Positions 1 to 12,074 of a stretch of 39,834 nucleotides of DNA are shown piece by piece. The position numbers and the translations under genes were made by a program. Location: contig JAGWPB010000022.1 of NCBI GenBank assembly GCA_028870665.1, positions 1 to 39,834 on the forward strand. Reading direction: 5' to 3'. Source of the DNA: Lysobacteraceae bacterium (lineage in GTDB: Bacteria > Pseudomonadota > Gammaproteobacteria > Xanthomonadales > Rhodanobacteraceae). The notes beneath the pieces are model-generated. The model worked only from the letters and a program-made list of their open reading frames with translations, was not told the origin of the DNA and searched no databases. Position 1 is the first letter of the stretch. Each line of letters starts with the position of its first letter.

Positions 1-1
1 C

Positions 2-2140
2 AAGACCTTCGCCAAGCTGCACACGCCGCACGGCGACAACCACATCGTCTGGATCAACCCGCACGATCCGAAGTTGTTGCTCGAAGGCAATGACGGCGGC
101 GCCACGGTGTCGATCAACGGCGGCAAGTCCTGGAGCACGGAGCACAACCAGCCGACCGGGCAGTTCTATCACGTGGCGCTGGACGATCAGTTCCCGTTCC
201 ACGTCTACGGGGCGCAGCAGGACGAGGGCTCGTTCGAAGGTCCGAGCGCGATGCCCGGCGGCTCGATTCGGCCCGGCGCCTGGCATACCGTCGCGCTTGG
301 CGAGAGCACCTTCGTTGCGCCCAAGCCGGGGGATCCGGACGTCACCTATGGCAGCGACTACTACACGCTGATGCAGCGCTACAACATGAAGACCGGCGAG
401 CGGCGCTCGGTCAGTCCGGATGCGGTGTACCTCGACGGCGTGTCGTCGGCGGAGATGAAATACCGCTTCGGCTGGACCCACCCGATCTTCTTCTCGCCCG
501 ACGACCCGAAGGAGCTGCTGATCGCGTCGCAGTACGTGATGAAGAGCAGCGACGGCGGTCGGACCTGGGTGCGCATCAGCCCCGACCTGACGCGCAACGA
601 TCCGAAGACCGAGGGACCGAGCGGCGGGCCGGTCGATCTCGACCAGACCGGCGCGGAAGTGTTCCCGGACATCTCCGCCCTTGCCGTCTCGCCGGTCGAC
701 TCGCACGTGATGTGGGCCGGTTCCCAGGATGGACTGGTGCACGTCACGACCGATGCGGGCGGGCATTGGCAATCGGTGACACCCGCGGCGCTGACGAAGT
801 GGGCCGAGATCACGTCGATCGAGCCCTCGCACGTCGCCGCCGGCACCGCGTATCTGACCGCCTCGCGCTACCTGTGGGACGACTTCCATCCCTACGTGTT
901 CGAGACCACCGATTACGGCGCGCACTGGACGCCGATCACCACGGGCCTGCCCGCCGACCAGTACGCCTTCGTCGTGCGCCAGGATCCGAACGACGCCCGG
1001 CTGCTGTTCCTCGGCACCAGGAACACGGTGTACGCCAGCTTCGACGGCGGTGCGCACTGGCGGCCGTTGGGGATGAACCTGCCTCACGTCCAGGTCCGCG
1101 ACCTCGCCGTCAACGTGCGCCAGGGCGATCTGGTCGCCGCCACGCACGGGCGTTCGTTCTGGGTGCTGGACAATCTGGCGCTGCTCGAGCAGCTGACGCA
1201 GGCATCGGCGTCACCCGCCGATGCGCCCCGTCTGTACGCGCCCGAGACGGCGTGGCTCAGCAACGCCTACGGGCAGGACGATCACGCCAAGTACCACGGC
1301 CCGTACGGCACCAATCCGCCGTTCGGCGCGACGGTGTTCTTCCGCATCCCGGCGCGCTACGACGGCAAGGTGCCGGTGACGCTGAGCTTTGTCGATGCGC
1401 AGGGGCAGGTGGTGCGCCGATTCACGCTGCACCGGAAGGTCACGCAGCCGAAGCTCACCGCGACCGTCCGCGACAACCTCGCACCATCGACAGCGCTGCG
1501 GATCGCCCGGGAGAAGCTCACCGCGATCGCGCCGGGCATGAATCGGCTGCAGTGGAATCTGCGTTACGGCGACGCGACCGACGTGACCGGTTTCGAACCG
1601 CCCGAAGAAACCGACGGCCTGACCGCCGACGCGCGCGGTCCGGTCGTGAATCCGGGACGCTATACCGCCGTCCTCGACTACGGCGGACAGACCTTCCGGC
1701 AGACCTTCGAGGTGGCCCTCGATCCGCGCCTGCGCACGACGGCGGCGGCGCTGCAGCAGCACCTGGCGCTGGAACTGCGCATCCATGCGGCGGTGGGCGA
1801 GCTCGACCGCAACATCAACCAGGCGATCGCCATGCGCCGCCAGCTGCTGGAGGCGATCGCGCGGCATCGGCTCACCGGATCGAAAGCGAAGGACGCGCTC
1901 GCGGCGCTGGACCATGCGCTCGATCAGGTCGTCCAGCTCGACATCCGCTCGAGCGAGGGCGACGTGCTGCACGAGATGCGCGTGCGCAGCTTCCTGGCGT
2001 ACCTGCAGGCCGACGTCGGGCTTTCCTACACGACGCCGACGGCAGCACAGATGGCCGCGTTCGATCGTCTCGATCGCCAGGCGCATGCTGGCGAGGGCAA
2101 GCTGCAGGAGGCCGTCGCGCAGGGCAAGGGCCTGTTGTAG
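2..2140 (+). CDS. BNR/sortilin-like repeat protein, 3' part (5' end outside window)
   Basis: The reading frame is open from base 2, so the gene starts upstream of the window; the TTG at 74 is only an internal codon. About 712 codons are visible. Asp-box (BNR) motifs of the S-x-D/N-G-G-x-x-W type recur: SINGGKSW, SSDGGRTW, TTDAGGHW, TTDYGAHW and SFDGGAHW. Such motifs mark beta-propeller blades in the VPS10/sortilin and sialidase-like superfamily. The motif ATHGRSFWVLDN closes the propeller, and a beta-rich then helical C-terminal region follows. Proteins of this type are often annotated 'glycosyl hydrolase', but no catalytic residues can be assigned, so substrate and activity are unknown. The signal peptide, if any, lies outside the window. 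Family assignment is good; function is not established. Confidence 0.8.
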   Translation, partial: KTFAKLHTPHGDNHIVWINPHDPKLLLEGNDGGATVSINGGKSWSTEHNQPTGQFYHVALDDQFPFHVYGAQQDEGSFEGPSAMPGGSIRPGAWHTVALGESTFVAPKPGDPDVTYGSDYYTLMQRYNMKTGERRSVSPDAVYLDGVSSAEMKYRFGWTHPIFFSPDDPKELLIASQYVMKSSDGGRTWVRISPDLTRNDPKTEGPSGGPVDLDQTGAEVFPDISALAVSPVDSHVMWAGSQDGLVHVTTDAGGHWQSVTPAALTKWAEITSIEPSHVAAGTAYLTASRYLWDDFHPYVFETTDYGAHWTPITTGLPADQYAFVVRQDPNDARLLFLGTRNTVYASFDGGAHWRPLGMNLPHVQVRDLAVNVRQGDLVAATHGRSFWVLDNLALLEQLTQASASPADAPRLYAPETAWLSNAYGQDDHAKYHGPYGTNPPFGATVFFRIPARYDGKVPVTLSFVDAQGQVVRRFTLHRKVTQPKLTATVRDNLAPSTALRIAREKLTAIAPGMNRLQWNLRYGDATDVTGFEPPEETDGLTADARGPVVNPGRYTAVLDYGGQTFRQTFEVALDPRLRTTAAALQQHLALELRIHAAVGELDRNINQAIAMRRQLLEAIARHRLTGSKAKDALAALDHALDQVVQLDIRSSEGDVLHEMRVRSFLAYLQADVGLSYTTPTAAQMAAFDRLDRQAHAGEGKLQEAVAQGKGLL

Positions 2141-2269
2141 GTAAATCTCGGCGCAGTGGGTCGGCGATCTTCGGGTTGTCGATCCAGCGCGTCGCTGCAT
2201 GGCCGGCCGGGATGGCACGATGGTCGGCCCAACTCCGCGCAAGACTGCGAGGCGTCGCTTCCCTGGAAG

Positions 2270-2288
2270 TTGGCGGAGAGGGAGGGAT
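2270..2288 (-). repeat. 19-bp direct copy of the tRNA-Ser 3' end
   Basis: The sequence ttggcggagagggagggat is identical to 2453-2471, which is the acceptor/T-arm 3' end of tRNA-Ser including the encoded CCA. The copies lie 183 bp apart in the same orientation, and similarity stops on both sides. This arrangement is what a tRNA-targeting integrase leaves as an att repeat, or a partial tRNA duplication leaves. No integrase gene lies between the copies. Confidence 0.7.
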
Positions 2289-2350
2289 CTGCTCGGCTCA
2301 TCCTGAGCCTCACCCCTCGCGCGCAGCGCTCGGGGCCGCCTGCGGCGTCC

Positions 2351-2371
2351 GCATGCGCTCCGGGCGCATGC
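2351..2371. repeat. Perfect 8-bp hairpin
   Basis: gcatgcgc at 2351-2358 pairs with gcgcatgc at 2364-2371 around the loop tccgg. It lies downstream of both the plus-strand BNR gene and the minus-strand tRNA. It could stabilise a 3' end, but lacks the T-tract of an intrinsic terminator. Confidence 0.4.
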
Positions 2372-2453
2372 GTCGAACCGCGAGGATTCTCACCCCTCCC
2401 TGCGGTCGCTCCTGCAAATCCCCGCGAGACCGCGGCCCTCGCCTTCATCGAAT

Positions 2454-2543
<90 letters not shown>

Positions 2544-2587
2544 GTGCGCTGCAAGACCATCATCGCAAAAAACGCTGCTGCGCGCGG

Positions 2588-4107
<1,520 letters not shown>

Positions 4108-4118
4108 AGAAAGCCGTT

Positions 4119-4139
4119 GCACCGCGATTATCGCGGTGC
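4119..4139 (-). terminator. Hairpin after the MFS gene, possible terminator
   Basis: gcaccgcga (4119-4127) pairs perfectly with tcgcggtgc (4131-4139) around a 3-nt loop. It lies 21 bp past the MFS stop codon on the minus strand. The following minus-strand sequence (AACGGCTTTCT) has only a weak T-run, so an intrinsic terminator is possible but not certain. Confidence 0.4.
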
Positions 4140-4160
4140 GGCGCGCGACGGTGCAAACGC

Positions 4161-5342
4161 TCAAGCCGGCGCCGGTGACCCCGGGCGCACCCACACGGCC
4201 AGCAGCAGCGCGGCGGTCAGGGCGCAGCCGGCGCCGAACGCGAAGGCCGCGAACGGCGTTGTCCCCTGCCACAACCAGCCGAACAGCGCCGAGGCCGGCA
4301 GCAGCATCAGGCCGACGACCAGGTTGTACCAGCCGAAGGCGGTACCGGCCCGCTCGCCCGGCACCAGATCGGCGACCAGCGCCTTCTCGGCGCCTTCGGT
4401 CGCGGCCAGGAACACGCCGTAGCCGGCGAACATCGGCCACAGCAGCAGCGGATGCGGCGGCAGCAGGCCGAGGATCAGGTAGAACACCGCGTAGAGCACC
4501 CAGCCGCCGACGATCAGCCGGGTGCGGCCGACGCGGTCGGAGAGGCCCGACAGCGGGGTCGAGAACAGCGCCGCGAAGCCCGACATCAGCGCCCACAGCA
4601 GCGGTACCTGCAGTTCGCTCAGACCCAGCTGGCGCGCGCGCAGCAACAGGAACATGTTCGACGAATTGCCCAGCGTGAACAGCGCCAGCACCGCGAGGTA
4701 GCGCGAGTAGCGCGGCGGCAGCCCGGCCAGGCTCCAGCGAAACGGGATCGGCTTGAGCTGCGGATCGCGCGCCGGCTCCGGCACCGTCAGCACCAGCGCG
4801 AACACGATCACGGCCGGGACCGCCGCCAGCAGGAAGATCGAACGCAGGCCGATGCCGGCGGCCAGCAGGGCCGCTGCCGCCAGCGGGCCGGCCACCGCGC
4901 CGAGGTTGTCCATCGCCCGATGCAGTCCGAACGCCAGGCCGCGCTCGGACGGCGCGACGCTGGCGCTGATCAGCGCGTCGCGCGGCGCCGAGCGCAGGCC
5001 CTTGCCGACGCGGTCGGCAAACCGGCAGGCCAGCACACCGACCCAACTGGTGGTGATGCCGATCAGCGGCCGCGCAATGCCGGCCAGCGTGTAGCCGCCG
5101 ATCACCCAGCCGCGCATGCGGTGCATGCGATCGGCAAACACGCCGGCCGCCAGCTTGACCAGGCTGCTGACCGCCTCGGCGATGCCCTCGATCAAGCCCA
5201 GCGCGCGCGGGCCGGCCATCAGCACCGATACCAGGTACAAGGGCACCAGCGGATAGATCATGTCGCTGGCGGTGTCGTTGAACAGGCTGATCAGGCCCAG
5301 CAGCCAGACCGTGCGCGGCAGCAGCGCCAGCCGTCCCTTCAT
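4161..5342 (-). CDS. MFS transporter
   Basis: This 393-residue inner-membrane protein of the major facilitator superfamily has about 12 hydrophobic segments. The N-terminus has LISLFNDTASDMIYPLVPLY, a signature seen in a group of poorly characterised proteobacterial MFS permeases. A cytoplasmic-loop motif FADRVGKGLRSAPRDALI follows segment 4, and LSGLSDRVGRTRLIVGG follows in the second half. The substrate cannot be told from sequence; drug or metabolite efflux is only a guess. The ATG (5342-5340) overlaps the rarA stop codon as ATGA, indicating translational coupling at the end of the ftsK-lolA-rarA run. The frame stays open upstream inside rarA, but that part is out-of-frame shadow. Confidence 0.88.
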   Translation of the reverse strand: MKGRLALLPRTVWLLGLISLFNDTASDMIYPLVPLYLVSVLMAGPRALGLIEGIAEAVSSLVKLAAGVFADRMHRMRGWVIGGYTLAGIARPLIGITTSWVGVLACRFADRVGKGLRSAPRDALISASVAPSERGLAFGLHRAMDNLGAVAGPLAAAALLAAGIGLRSIFLLAAVPAVIVFALVLTVPEPARDPQLKPIPFRWSLAGLPPRYSRYLAVLALFTLGNSSNMFLLLRARQLGLSELQVPLLWALMSGFAALFSTPLSGLSDRVGRTRLIVGGWVLYAVFYLILGLLPPHPLLLWPMFAGYGVFLAATEGAEKALVADLVPGERAGTAFGWYNLVVGLMLLPASALFGWLWQGTTPFAAFAFGAGCALTAALLLAVWVRPGSPAPA

Positions 5343-6682
5343 GGGTCGGCACCCTTGCGTGCGGCGCGACGGGCGGCGCGCAGCGCATCGAGCTTGTCCT
5401 TGATCTTGCCCTCGAGTCCGCGCGCGGTCGGCGCATAAAACTCGGTTCCGGCCAGCGTGTCCGGCAGGCACTGCTGATCCAGCGCCACGCCGCCTTCGAG
5501 ATCGTGGTCGTACTGGTAGCCCTTGCTGTAGCCGAGTTCCTTCATCAGCCGGGTCGGCGCATTGCGCAGGTGCATCGGCACGTCCAGGGTCCCGGTGTCG
5601 CCGATCACGTGCCGCACATTGCCGAAGGCGCGGTAGACGGCGTTGCTCTTGGGCGCGATCGCGAGATAGACGATCAATTCGGCCAGGCCCAATTCGCCTT
5701 CCGGGCTGCCGAGGCGCTCGTAGGTATCCCAGGCGTCCAGCGCCATGCGCCAGGCGCGTGGATCGGCCAGTCCGATGTCCTCGACCGCCATGCGCACCAT
5801 GCGCCGCGCCAGGTACAGCGGATCGCAGCCGCCGTCGAGCATGCGTGCCAGCCAGTACAGCGCAGCGTCGGGGTCGGAGCTGCGCACCGACTTGTGCAGC
5901 GCCGAGATCTGGTCGTAGAACTGCTCGCCGCGCTTGTCGAAGCGGCGCGTGCGATCGGCCAGCACCTGCGCCAGCGTCGCCTCGCCGATGCGCCCGTCCG
6001 CGGCCAGCTCGGCGGCGATCTCCAGCAGGGTCAGCGCGCGCCGCACATCGCCGTCGGCGGCCTTTGCGATCAGTGCCAGCGCATCGGCCTCGACGACCAG
6101 ACCCTGCCCGCCCAGGCCGTGCACGGCGTCGGCCAGCGCGCGCTCCAGCGCGATCACGATGTCCTCGGCGCCGACGGCGTCCATCACATGCACGCGGCAG
6201 CGCGAGAGCAGCGCCGAGTTCAGCTCGAAGGACGGGTTCTCGGTGGTGGCGCCGATGAACACGATCACGCCCTTTTCGATATGCGGCAGGAAGGCGTCCT
6301 GCTGGGCCTTGTTGAAGCGGTGCACCTCGTCGACGAACAGCACGCTGCGCCGGCCCTGGGCAAAACGCGCCTCGGCTTCGGCCAGCGCGACGCGCACGTC
6401 CGGAAGTCCCGACAGCACCGCCGACAGCGCGAAGAACTCGGCATCGATGTAGTGCGCCACCAGCCGGGCCAGCGTGGTCTTGCCGCAACCCGGCGGCCCC
6501 CACAGCACCATCGAGTGCACGTGTCCCGATTCCAGCGCGCGCCGCAGCGGCGCGTCCGGCGCCAGCAGGCGCGGCTGGCCGACGATGGCATCGAGGCTGC
6601 GCGGACGCATGCGCTCGGCCAGCGGCTTCAGCGCCTCGGGCTCGGGCAGCAAGGATGCAGCGGGCAGCGGGCGGCGGGGCAT
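5339..6682 (-). CDS. rarA: Replication-associated recombination protein A (AAA+ ATPase)
   Basis: RarA (MgsA) is a clamp-loader-like AAA+ ATPase acting at stalled replication forks. The 447-residue product shows Walker A GPPGCGKTT (near residue 62), Walker B VLFVDEVHRF (near 112), and the sensor GATTENPSFELNSALLSRCR (near 140). The RarA-specific C-terminal tetramerisation region follows, including YSKGYQYDHD near residue 390. The length matches E. coli RarA (447). It starts 24 bp after the lolA stop and overlaps the MFS start, so lolA, rarA and the MFS gene probably share a transcript. lolA-rarA linkage downstream of ftsK is common in gammaproteobacteria. Confidence 0.96.
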   Translation of the reverse strand: MPRRPLPAASLLPEPEALKPLAERMRPRSLDAIVGQPRLLAPDAPLRRALESGHVHSMVLWGPPGCGKTTLARLVAHYIDAEFFALSAVLSGLPDVRVALAEAEARFAQGRRSVLFVDEVHRFNKAQQDAFLPHIEKGVIVFIGATTENPSFELNSALLSRCRVHVMDAVGAEDIVIALERALADAVHGLGGQGLVVEADALALIAKAADGDVRRALTLLEIAAELAADGRIGEATLAQVLADRTRRFDKRGEQFYDQISALHKSVRSSDPDAALYWLARMLDGGCDPLYLARRMVRMAVEDIGLADPRAWRMALDAWDTYERLGSPEGELGLAELIVYLAIAPKSNAVYRAFGNVRHVIGDTGTLDVPMHLRNAPTRLMKELGYSKGYQYDHDLEGGVALDQQCLPDTLAGTEFYAPTARGLEGKIKDKLDALRAARRAARKGADP

Positions 6683-6706
6683 CGGTCGATGATACCCGTG
6701 CGCGTC

Positions 6707-7360
6707 TCAGTTCTTGAGCGGATAGACCTCGGCCGCGGGCACGGCATCGCCGATCACGTCGGCGCCGGGCGGCGGCGTGAAGCGAAACTCGCCCGCCGGC
6801 AACGCGATATTGCGTCGCCAGCCGGAAAAGGCGATTTCGGTCCGGTTGTCCAGCTGGTCGGTGAATACCATGCGCGCCAGCCCCTGCGGGCCGAAGCCCA
6901 GTTCAGCGGCCTTGAAGTCCGGGTTTGCCGCCGTGGGGGTCAGCTTCAGCCAGGCCAGCCCGTCGCGCGTGCCCAGCTCGGTGACCTTGAATCGGCGGTC
7001 CAGCTCGCCGATGTCGGTGAGCACGGTCAGCGGGCTGTGCGCCTCGGCAGCGCCCTGCGCGTGCACGGTGACCTGCTGCAGCTCGGGGTCGTACAGCCAG
7101 ACGCGCTTGCCGTCGGCGACGATCAGCTGCCGGTAGGGCGAGCTGACCTGCCAGCGGAACAGTCGCGGTGCCTGCAGCGCCAGCGTGCCCTGTGCGGTCT
7201 GGGCCTTGCGGCCGTTGGCGTCAACGGTGGTCTGCGTGAAGTCGCCGCTGATCGATTTCAGATCGTGTGCGAAGGCATCCAGCCGGGCGCGCGCACTGTC
7301 GTCCGCGTGCACGACCGGCGCCAGCAACAGGGCGGCAAGGAGCAGAAGAGCGACGCGCAT
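6707..7360 (-). CDS. lolA: Outer-membrane lipoprotein carrier protein LolA
   Basis: LolA is the periplasmic chaperone that takes mature lipoproteins from LolCDE and passes them to LolB. The ATG at 7360 is chosen because it begins a clean signal peptide (MRVALLLLAALLLAPVVHA, cleavage after VHA). The upstream extension of the frame adds 15 polar residues that would spoil it. The mature part has the LolA fold hallmarks LKSISGDFTQTTVDANG near the start and GTLALQAPRLFRWQVSSPYR after it. The product has 217 residues, the usual length. It lies between ftsK (80 bp upstream) and rarA (24 bp downstream). Confidence 0.93.
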   Translation of the reverse strand: MRVALLLLAALLLAPVVHADDSARARLDAFAHDLKSISGDFTQTTVDANGRKAQTAQGTLALQAPRLFRWQVSSPYRQLIVADGKRVWLYDPELQQVTVHAQGAAEAHSPLTVLTDIGELDRRFKVTELGTRDGLAWLKLTPTAANPDFKAAELGFGPQGLARMVFTDQLDNRTEIAFSGWRRNIALPAGEFRFTPPPGADVIGDAVPAAEVYPLKN

Positions 7361-7392
7361 GGCGAAACATCGAGGTGAGTACCGGGAGGCCG

Positions 7393-7398
7393 ATTGTA
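7393..7398 (-). promoter_or_regulatory. Possible -10 element for lolA
   Basis: On the minus strand TACAAT (5 of 6 to consensus) lies 33 bp upstream of the lolA ATG in the ftsK-lolA gap. No good -35 hexamer is seen at 16-18 bp spacing, so this is a weak call; lolA may simply be read through from ftsK. Confidence 0.25.
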
Positions 7399-7440
7399 GG
7401 GTCAACGCGGTGGCAGCGCGCTGAACCCGCGGCCGGCGGT

Positions 7441-9765
7441 TCAGGCGTTGGGTGGCGGCGGCGCCAGCACGCTGCGGTTGCCGTTGTGCTCCGGCCCGCT
7501 GACGATGCCCTGCTGCTCCATCAGCTCGATCAGGCGCGCGGCGCGGTTGTAGCCGATCTTCAGCCGCCGCTGCACACCCGAGATCGAGGCGCGCCGGCTT
7601 TCGGTGACGATGCGCACGGCCATGTCGTAGAGCGCATCGTCGCTGCCGCCGTCGCCCTCGGCGTCCTCGGGCAGCCCCGACTCGCCGATCACCTTGCCGT
7701 CACCCAGCGCCTGCACGTCCTCGAGCACGCCCTGGAGGTATTCGGGGCGACCCTGCGTGCGCAGCCAGTCGACCACGCGATGCACCTCGTGGTCATCGAC
7801 GAAGGCGCCGTGCACGCGCTCCGGCGTCGCCGTGCCCGGCGGCAGATAGAGCATGTCGCCGTGACCGAGCAGGGTCTCCGCGCCGGACTGGTCGAGGATC
7901 GTGCGCGAGTCGATCTTGCTCGACACCTGAAAGGCGATACGGGTGGGAATATTGGCCTTGATCAGGCCGGTGATCACGTCCACCGAGGGCCGCTGCGTCG
8001 CCAGCACCAGGTGCACGCCGGCGGCGCGCGCCTTCTGCGCCAGTCGCGCGATGAGTTCCTCGACCTTCTTGCCGACGATCATCATCATGTCGGCGAACTC
8101 GTCGATGAACACGACGATGTGGTACAGCGGCTGCAGCGGCGGCGCCGGACCGGGCTGCGAGCCGTCGGGGCGGAACAGCGGGTCGAGCAACGGCTGGCGG
8201 GAGGCTTCGGCGTCGCGCACCTTCTTGTTGAATCCGGCGAGGTTGCGCACGCCGACCGCGGCCATCAGCCGGTAGCGGCGCTCCATCTCGGCGACGCACC
8301 AGCGCAGCGCGTTGGCGGCCTCCTTCATGTCGGTGACCACCGGCGCCAGCAGGTGCGGGATGCCCTGGTAGACCGACAGCTCCAGCATCTTCGGGTCGAT
8401 CATGATCATGCGCACATCGGCGGCGCGGGCCTTGTACAGCAGACTCAGCACCATCGCGTTGAGCGCCACCGACTTGCCCGAACCGGTGGTGCCGGCGACC
8501 AGCAGATGCGGCATCTTGGCCAGGTCGACCACGGTCGGCCGGCCACCGATGTCCTTGCCCAGCGCCAGCGCCAGCGGCGACTTCAGCGCGTCGTACTCCT
8601 TGGAGCGCAGGATCTCCGACAGATAGACGATCTCGCGGTACGCGTTGGGAATCTCGATGCCGATCACGCTCTTGCCCGGAATGACGTCGACCACGCGCAC
8701 GCTGACCACCGACAGCCCGCGCGCGATGTCCTTGTCGAGGCTGGAGATCTGGCTGCCGCGCACGCCCGGCGCCGGCTCCAGCTCGAAACGGGTGACCACC
8801 GGGCCGGGATAGACGCCGACGTTGCTGGCCTCGATGCGGAAGTCCTTGAGCTTGAGCACCACCTGGCGCGACAGCGCCTCGAGCGCCTCGTCCGAATAGC
8901 CCTTGCGGATCTGCGGCTTGGGTTCGTCGAGCAGTGACAGCGGTGGCAGGTCACCTTCGGCGGCGGCGCCGGCGAACAGCGGGATCTGGTTCTCGCGCGC
9001 CGCGCGTTCGCTCTTCTCGATCACCGGCGCGGGTGTTTCGATGCGCACCGGTTCGCGACGTGCCTGGCGCACGCTGTCGGCCTTGCGTACCTCGGTGCGC
9101 TCGGCGCGCGCGGCATGCGCGGCGAGCAGTTCGGGCGTGCGCTTCATGCGCGTCCGGGCCCACGCCGCGACGCGCATTGCCACGCGGCCGGTCAGATCCA
9201 TCAGTGCGAACCAGGACAAGCCGGTGGCCAGCGTGATGCCGACCAGAAACACCGCCAGCAGCAGCAGGCTGGCGCCGAGGAACCCGAAGCCGCGCATCAG
9301 CAGCTCGCCGGATTGCTGGCCGAGGATGCCGCCCGGCCCGGCGGGCAGGCCGGGGGCGCTGCCCAAGTGCAGGAACGCCAGCGCGCTGCCGGCGACCAGA
9401 AAGGCGACAAACCCGAGCAGCCGCAAAGTCGGCTCCAGCGGCGAGCGCGGCGAGCCGCCACCGCGCAGCACGCGCCAGGCCAGCGCCGCCAGCAGCAGCG
9501 GAAACGCATAAGCCAGGCCACCGCAGAAACCGAGCAGCAGATCGGCGATGAACGCGCCGATGTGGCCGCCGAAATTGTGCACCGGCAGTTCGGGGCCGGC
9601 GTGCGACCAGCCGGGATCCTGGGAGCTGTAGGAGGCGAGGCAGACGAACAGGTACAGCGCGACCGGCAGCAGCAGCAGCACGCCGGCCTCGCGCAGCAGG
9701 CGCTTCAGCTCGTCGCTGAGCCCCGCCGCGAAGGCCTTTCTGATCCCGCTGTCCGCTTTCGCCAC
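7441..9765 (-). CDS. ftsK: DNA translocase FtsK
   Basis: FtsK couples septum formation to chromosome dimer resolution by pumping DNA toward dif/XerCD. The 774-residue protein has an N-terminal membrane domain (about four to five hydrophobic segments within residues 28-190). A short charged linker of about 90 residues follows, then the motor: Walker [17 protein letters not shown] near residue 427 and Walker [15 protein letters not shown] near 560. The C-terminal winged-helix gamma domain ([19 protein letters not shown]) reads KOPS. The linker is much shorter than in E. coli FtsK, as in many non-enteric bacteria. The only usable start is the GTG at 9765, which lacks a strong ribosome-binding site. 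It lies 34 bp after ald. Confidence 0.97.
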   Translation of the reverse strand: MAKADSGIRKAFAAGLSDELKRLLREAGVLLLLPVALYLFVCLASYSSQDPGWSHAGPELPVHNFGGHIGAFIADLLLGFCGGLAYAFPLLLAALAWRVLRGGGSPRSPLEPTLRLLGFVAFLVAGSALAFLHLGSAPGLPAGPGGILGQQSGELLMRGFGFLGASLLLLAVFLVGITLATGLSWFALMDLTGRVAMRVAAWARTRMKRTPELLAAHAARAERTEVRKADSVRQARREPVRIETPAPVIEKSERAARENQIPLFAGAAAEGDLPPLSLLDEPKPQIRKGYSDEALEALSRQVVLKLKDFRIEASNVGVYPGPVVTRFELEPAPGVRGSQISSLDKDIARGLSVVSVRVVDVIPGKSVIGIEIPNAYREIVYLSEILRSKEYDALKSPLALALGKDIGGRPTVVDLAKMPHLLVAGTTGSGKSVALNAMVLSLLYKARAADVRMIMIDPKMLELSVYQGIPHLLAPVVTDMKEAANALRWCVAEMERRYRLMAAVGVRNLAGFNKKVRDAEASRQPLLDPLFRPDGSQPGPAPPLQPLYHIVVFIDEFADMMMIVGKKVEELIARLAQKARAAGVHLVLATQRPSVDVITGLIKANIPTRIAFQVSSKIDSRTILDQSGAETLLGHGDMLYLPPGTATPERVHGAFVDDHEVHRVVDWLRTQGRPEYLQGVLEDVQALGDGKVIGESGLPEDAEGDGGSDDALYDMAVRIVTESRRASISGVQRRLKIGYNRAARLIELMEQQGIVSGPEHNGNRSVLAPPPPNA

Positions 9766-9799
9766 CCGCGCGCCCGTCCCCAGCTTCGGCGCCGGGAGC

Positions 9800-10867
9800 T
9801 TACACCAGGCCCTTGAGCGCCGGATGCACGATCGCGCCGGCCTCGACGTTGATGCCGCGACGCAGCGGCTCGTGCTCGCGCCAGGACTTGCCGGCGGCCA
9901 GTCGCTGCACGTAGGGCAGGATCGCCGCCGAGATCGCCTGCGACGAGGTCTGCGGCACCGCGCCCGGCATGTTGGTCACCGCGAAGTGGGTGACACCGTC
10001 GACGATGTAGGTCGGATCGGCGTACGTGGTCGGCTTCGAGGTCTCGAAGCAGCCGCCCTGGTCGATCGAGATGTCGACCATCACGCTGCCCTTCTCCATC
10101 GACGTCACCATCGCGCGAGTGACCACGTGCGGCGCCTTGGCGCTGGGGATCAGCACCGCGCCGATCACCAGATCCGCGTCGCGCACCTCACGCGCCACGT
10201 ATTCCTCGTAGGGATACAGCGCGGTGACGTTGCTGCCCAGCGCCATCATCTGCGCGAGACGATCCGGGCGCTTGTCGAACACCACCACGTTGGCGCCGCC
10301 GGCCGCGGCCAGCGCCGCGGAATTGCCGCCCGCCGCACCCGCGCCCAGTACCACCACCTTGCCGCGCTCGGTGGAAGGCAGGCCTCCCAGCAGCTTGCCC
10401 TTGCCGCCGGCCGGCTGGTGCAGCAGATGGGTGCCGATCTGCACCGCGATGCGGCCGGCGATGATCGACATCGGCGCCAGCAGCGGCAGGCCGCCATCGG
10501 CCTCCTCGACCGACTCGAAGGCGACGCCGGTCAGGCCGATCGCCAGCAGTCGCCGGGTCAGTTCAGGCTCCGGCGCCAGATGCAGATAGCAGAACAGCAG
10601 GTGCTGCTTCTGCAGCAGTGCGAGATCGCCCGCGATCGGCTCCTTGACCTTGACGATCAGCTCGGCCGCCGCGTACAGGGCGGCGGCATCGGCGACGACA
10701 TGCACGCCGACGCGCGTATATTCCTCGTCCTTGAAGCAGCTCTTCTGTCCGGCGCCGGACTGGAGATAGACCTCGTGGCCGCGCCGCACCAGATCGGCGC
10801 AGGCGGCAGGCACCAGGGCAACGCGGCCCTCGAGAGTCTTGGTTTCCGACGGAATACCGATACGCAT
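9800..10867 (-). CDS. ald: Alanine dehydrogenase
   Basis: Ald catalyses NAD-dependent interconversion of L-alanine and pyruvate plus ammonia. The ATG at 10867 is chosen because it opens the conserved [10 protein letters not shown]; the frame's earlier Met codon adds only MHKDSHA. The 355-residue product shows the substrate-binding KVKEP (near residue 74) and CYLHLAPE (catalytic His, near 96). It also shows the Rossmann motif [12 protein letters not shown] (near 169), [13 protein letters not shown] and [13 protein letters not shown]. The gene is divergent from trxB across a 202-bp region and is followed at 34 bp by ftsK. The related PntA transhydrogenase subunit is excluded by length and by the Ald-type C-terminus. 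Confidence 0.95.
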   Translation of the reverse strand: MRIGIPSETKTLEGRVALVPAACADLVRRGHEVYLQSGAGQKSCFKDEEYTRVGVHVVADAAALYAAAELIVKVKEPIAGDLALLQKQHLLFCYLHLAPEPELTRRLLAIGLTGVAFESVEEADGGLPLLAPMSIIAGRIAVQIGTHLLHQPAGGKGKLLGGLPSTERGKVVVLGAGAAGGNSAALAAAGGANVVVFDKRPDRLAQMMALGSNVTALYPYEEYVAREVRDADLVIGAVLIPSAKAPHVVTRAMVTSMEKGSVMVDISIDQGGCFETSKPTTYADPTYIVDGVTHFAVTNMPGAVPQTSSQAISAAILPYVQRLAAGKSWREHEPLRRGINVEAGAIVHPALKGLV

Positions 10868-10896
10868 GGCGTGGGAGTCCTTGTGCATTGCGCGAT

Positions 10897-10917
10897 GGCG
10901 CCGCGGGTGGCGGCGCC
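10897..10917 (-). promoter_or_regulatory. Perfect hairpin in the ald leader
   Basis: ggcgccgc (10897-10904) pairs with gcggcgcc (10910-10917) around a 5-nt loop, 30 bp upstream of the ald start codon. It could be a leader structure or chance in GC-rich DNA. I recognise no known riboswitch or Lrp-type operator in the 202-bp ald/trxB gap. Confidence 0.3.
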
Positions 10918-10931
10918 GTGCAGGAAAATGA

Positions 10932-12023
<1,092 letters not shown>

Positions 12024-12074
12024 GCCGGCGCCGGCCTCGCGTTCCCTGCACGCGCGGCCGCCGATGCTGAGGCC

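Larger units (their letters stand above)
2141..2453. other. Intergenic stretch with tRNA 3'-end copy and palindrome
   Basis: There is no credible gene in these 313 bases between the BNR protein and tRNA-Ser. They hold a 19-bp copy of the tRNA-Ser 3' end (2270-2288). They also hold a perfect 8-bp inverted repeat, gcatgcgc/gcgcatgc, with a 5-nt loop (2351-2371), and two loosely similar stretches starting ctcacccctc (near 2310 and 2390). No T-run follows the hairpin, so a rho-independent terminator is not supported. Confidence 0.6.

Noticed and set aside
4161..6503. 780-codon minus-strand frame seeming to be a fusion ending in an MFS protein
   Set aside because: The first half is out-of-frame shadow of rarA; the real MFS gene starts at 5342 with an ATGA overlap.
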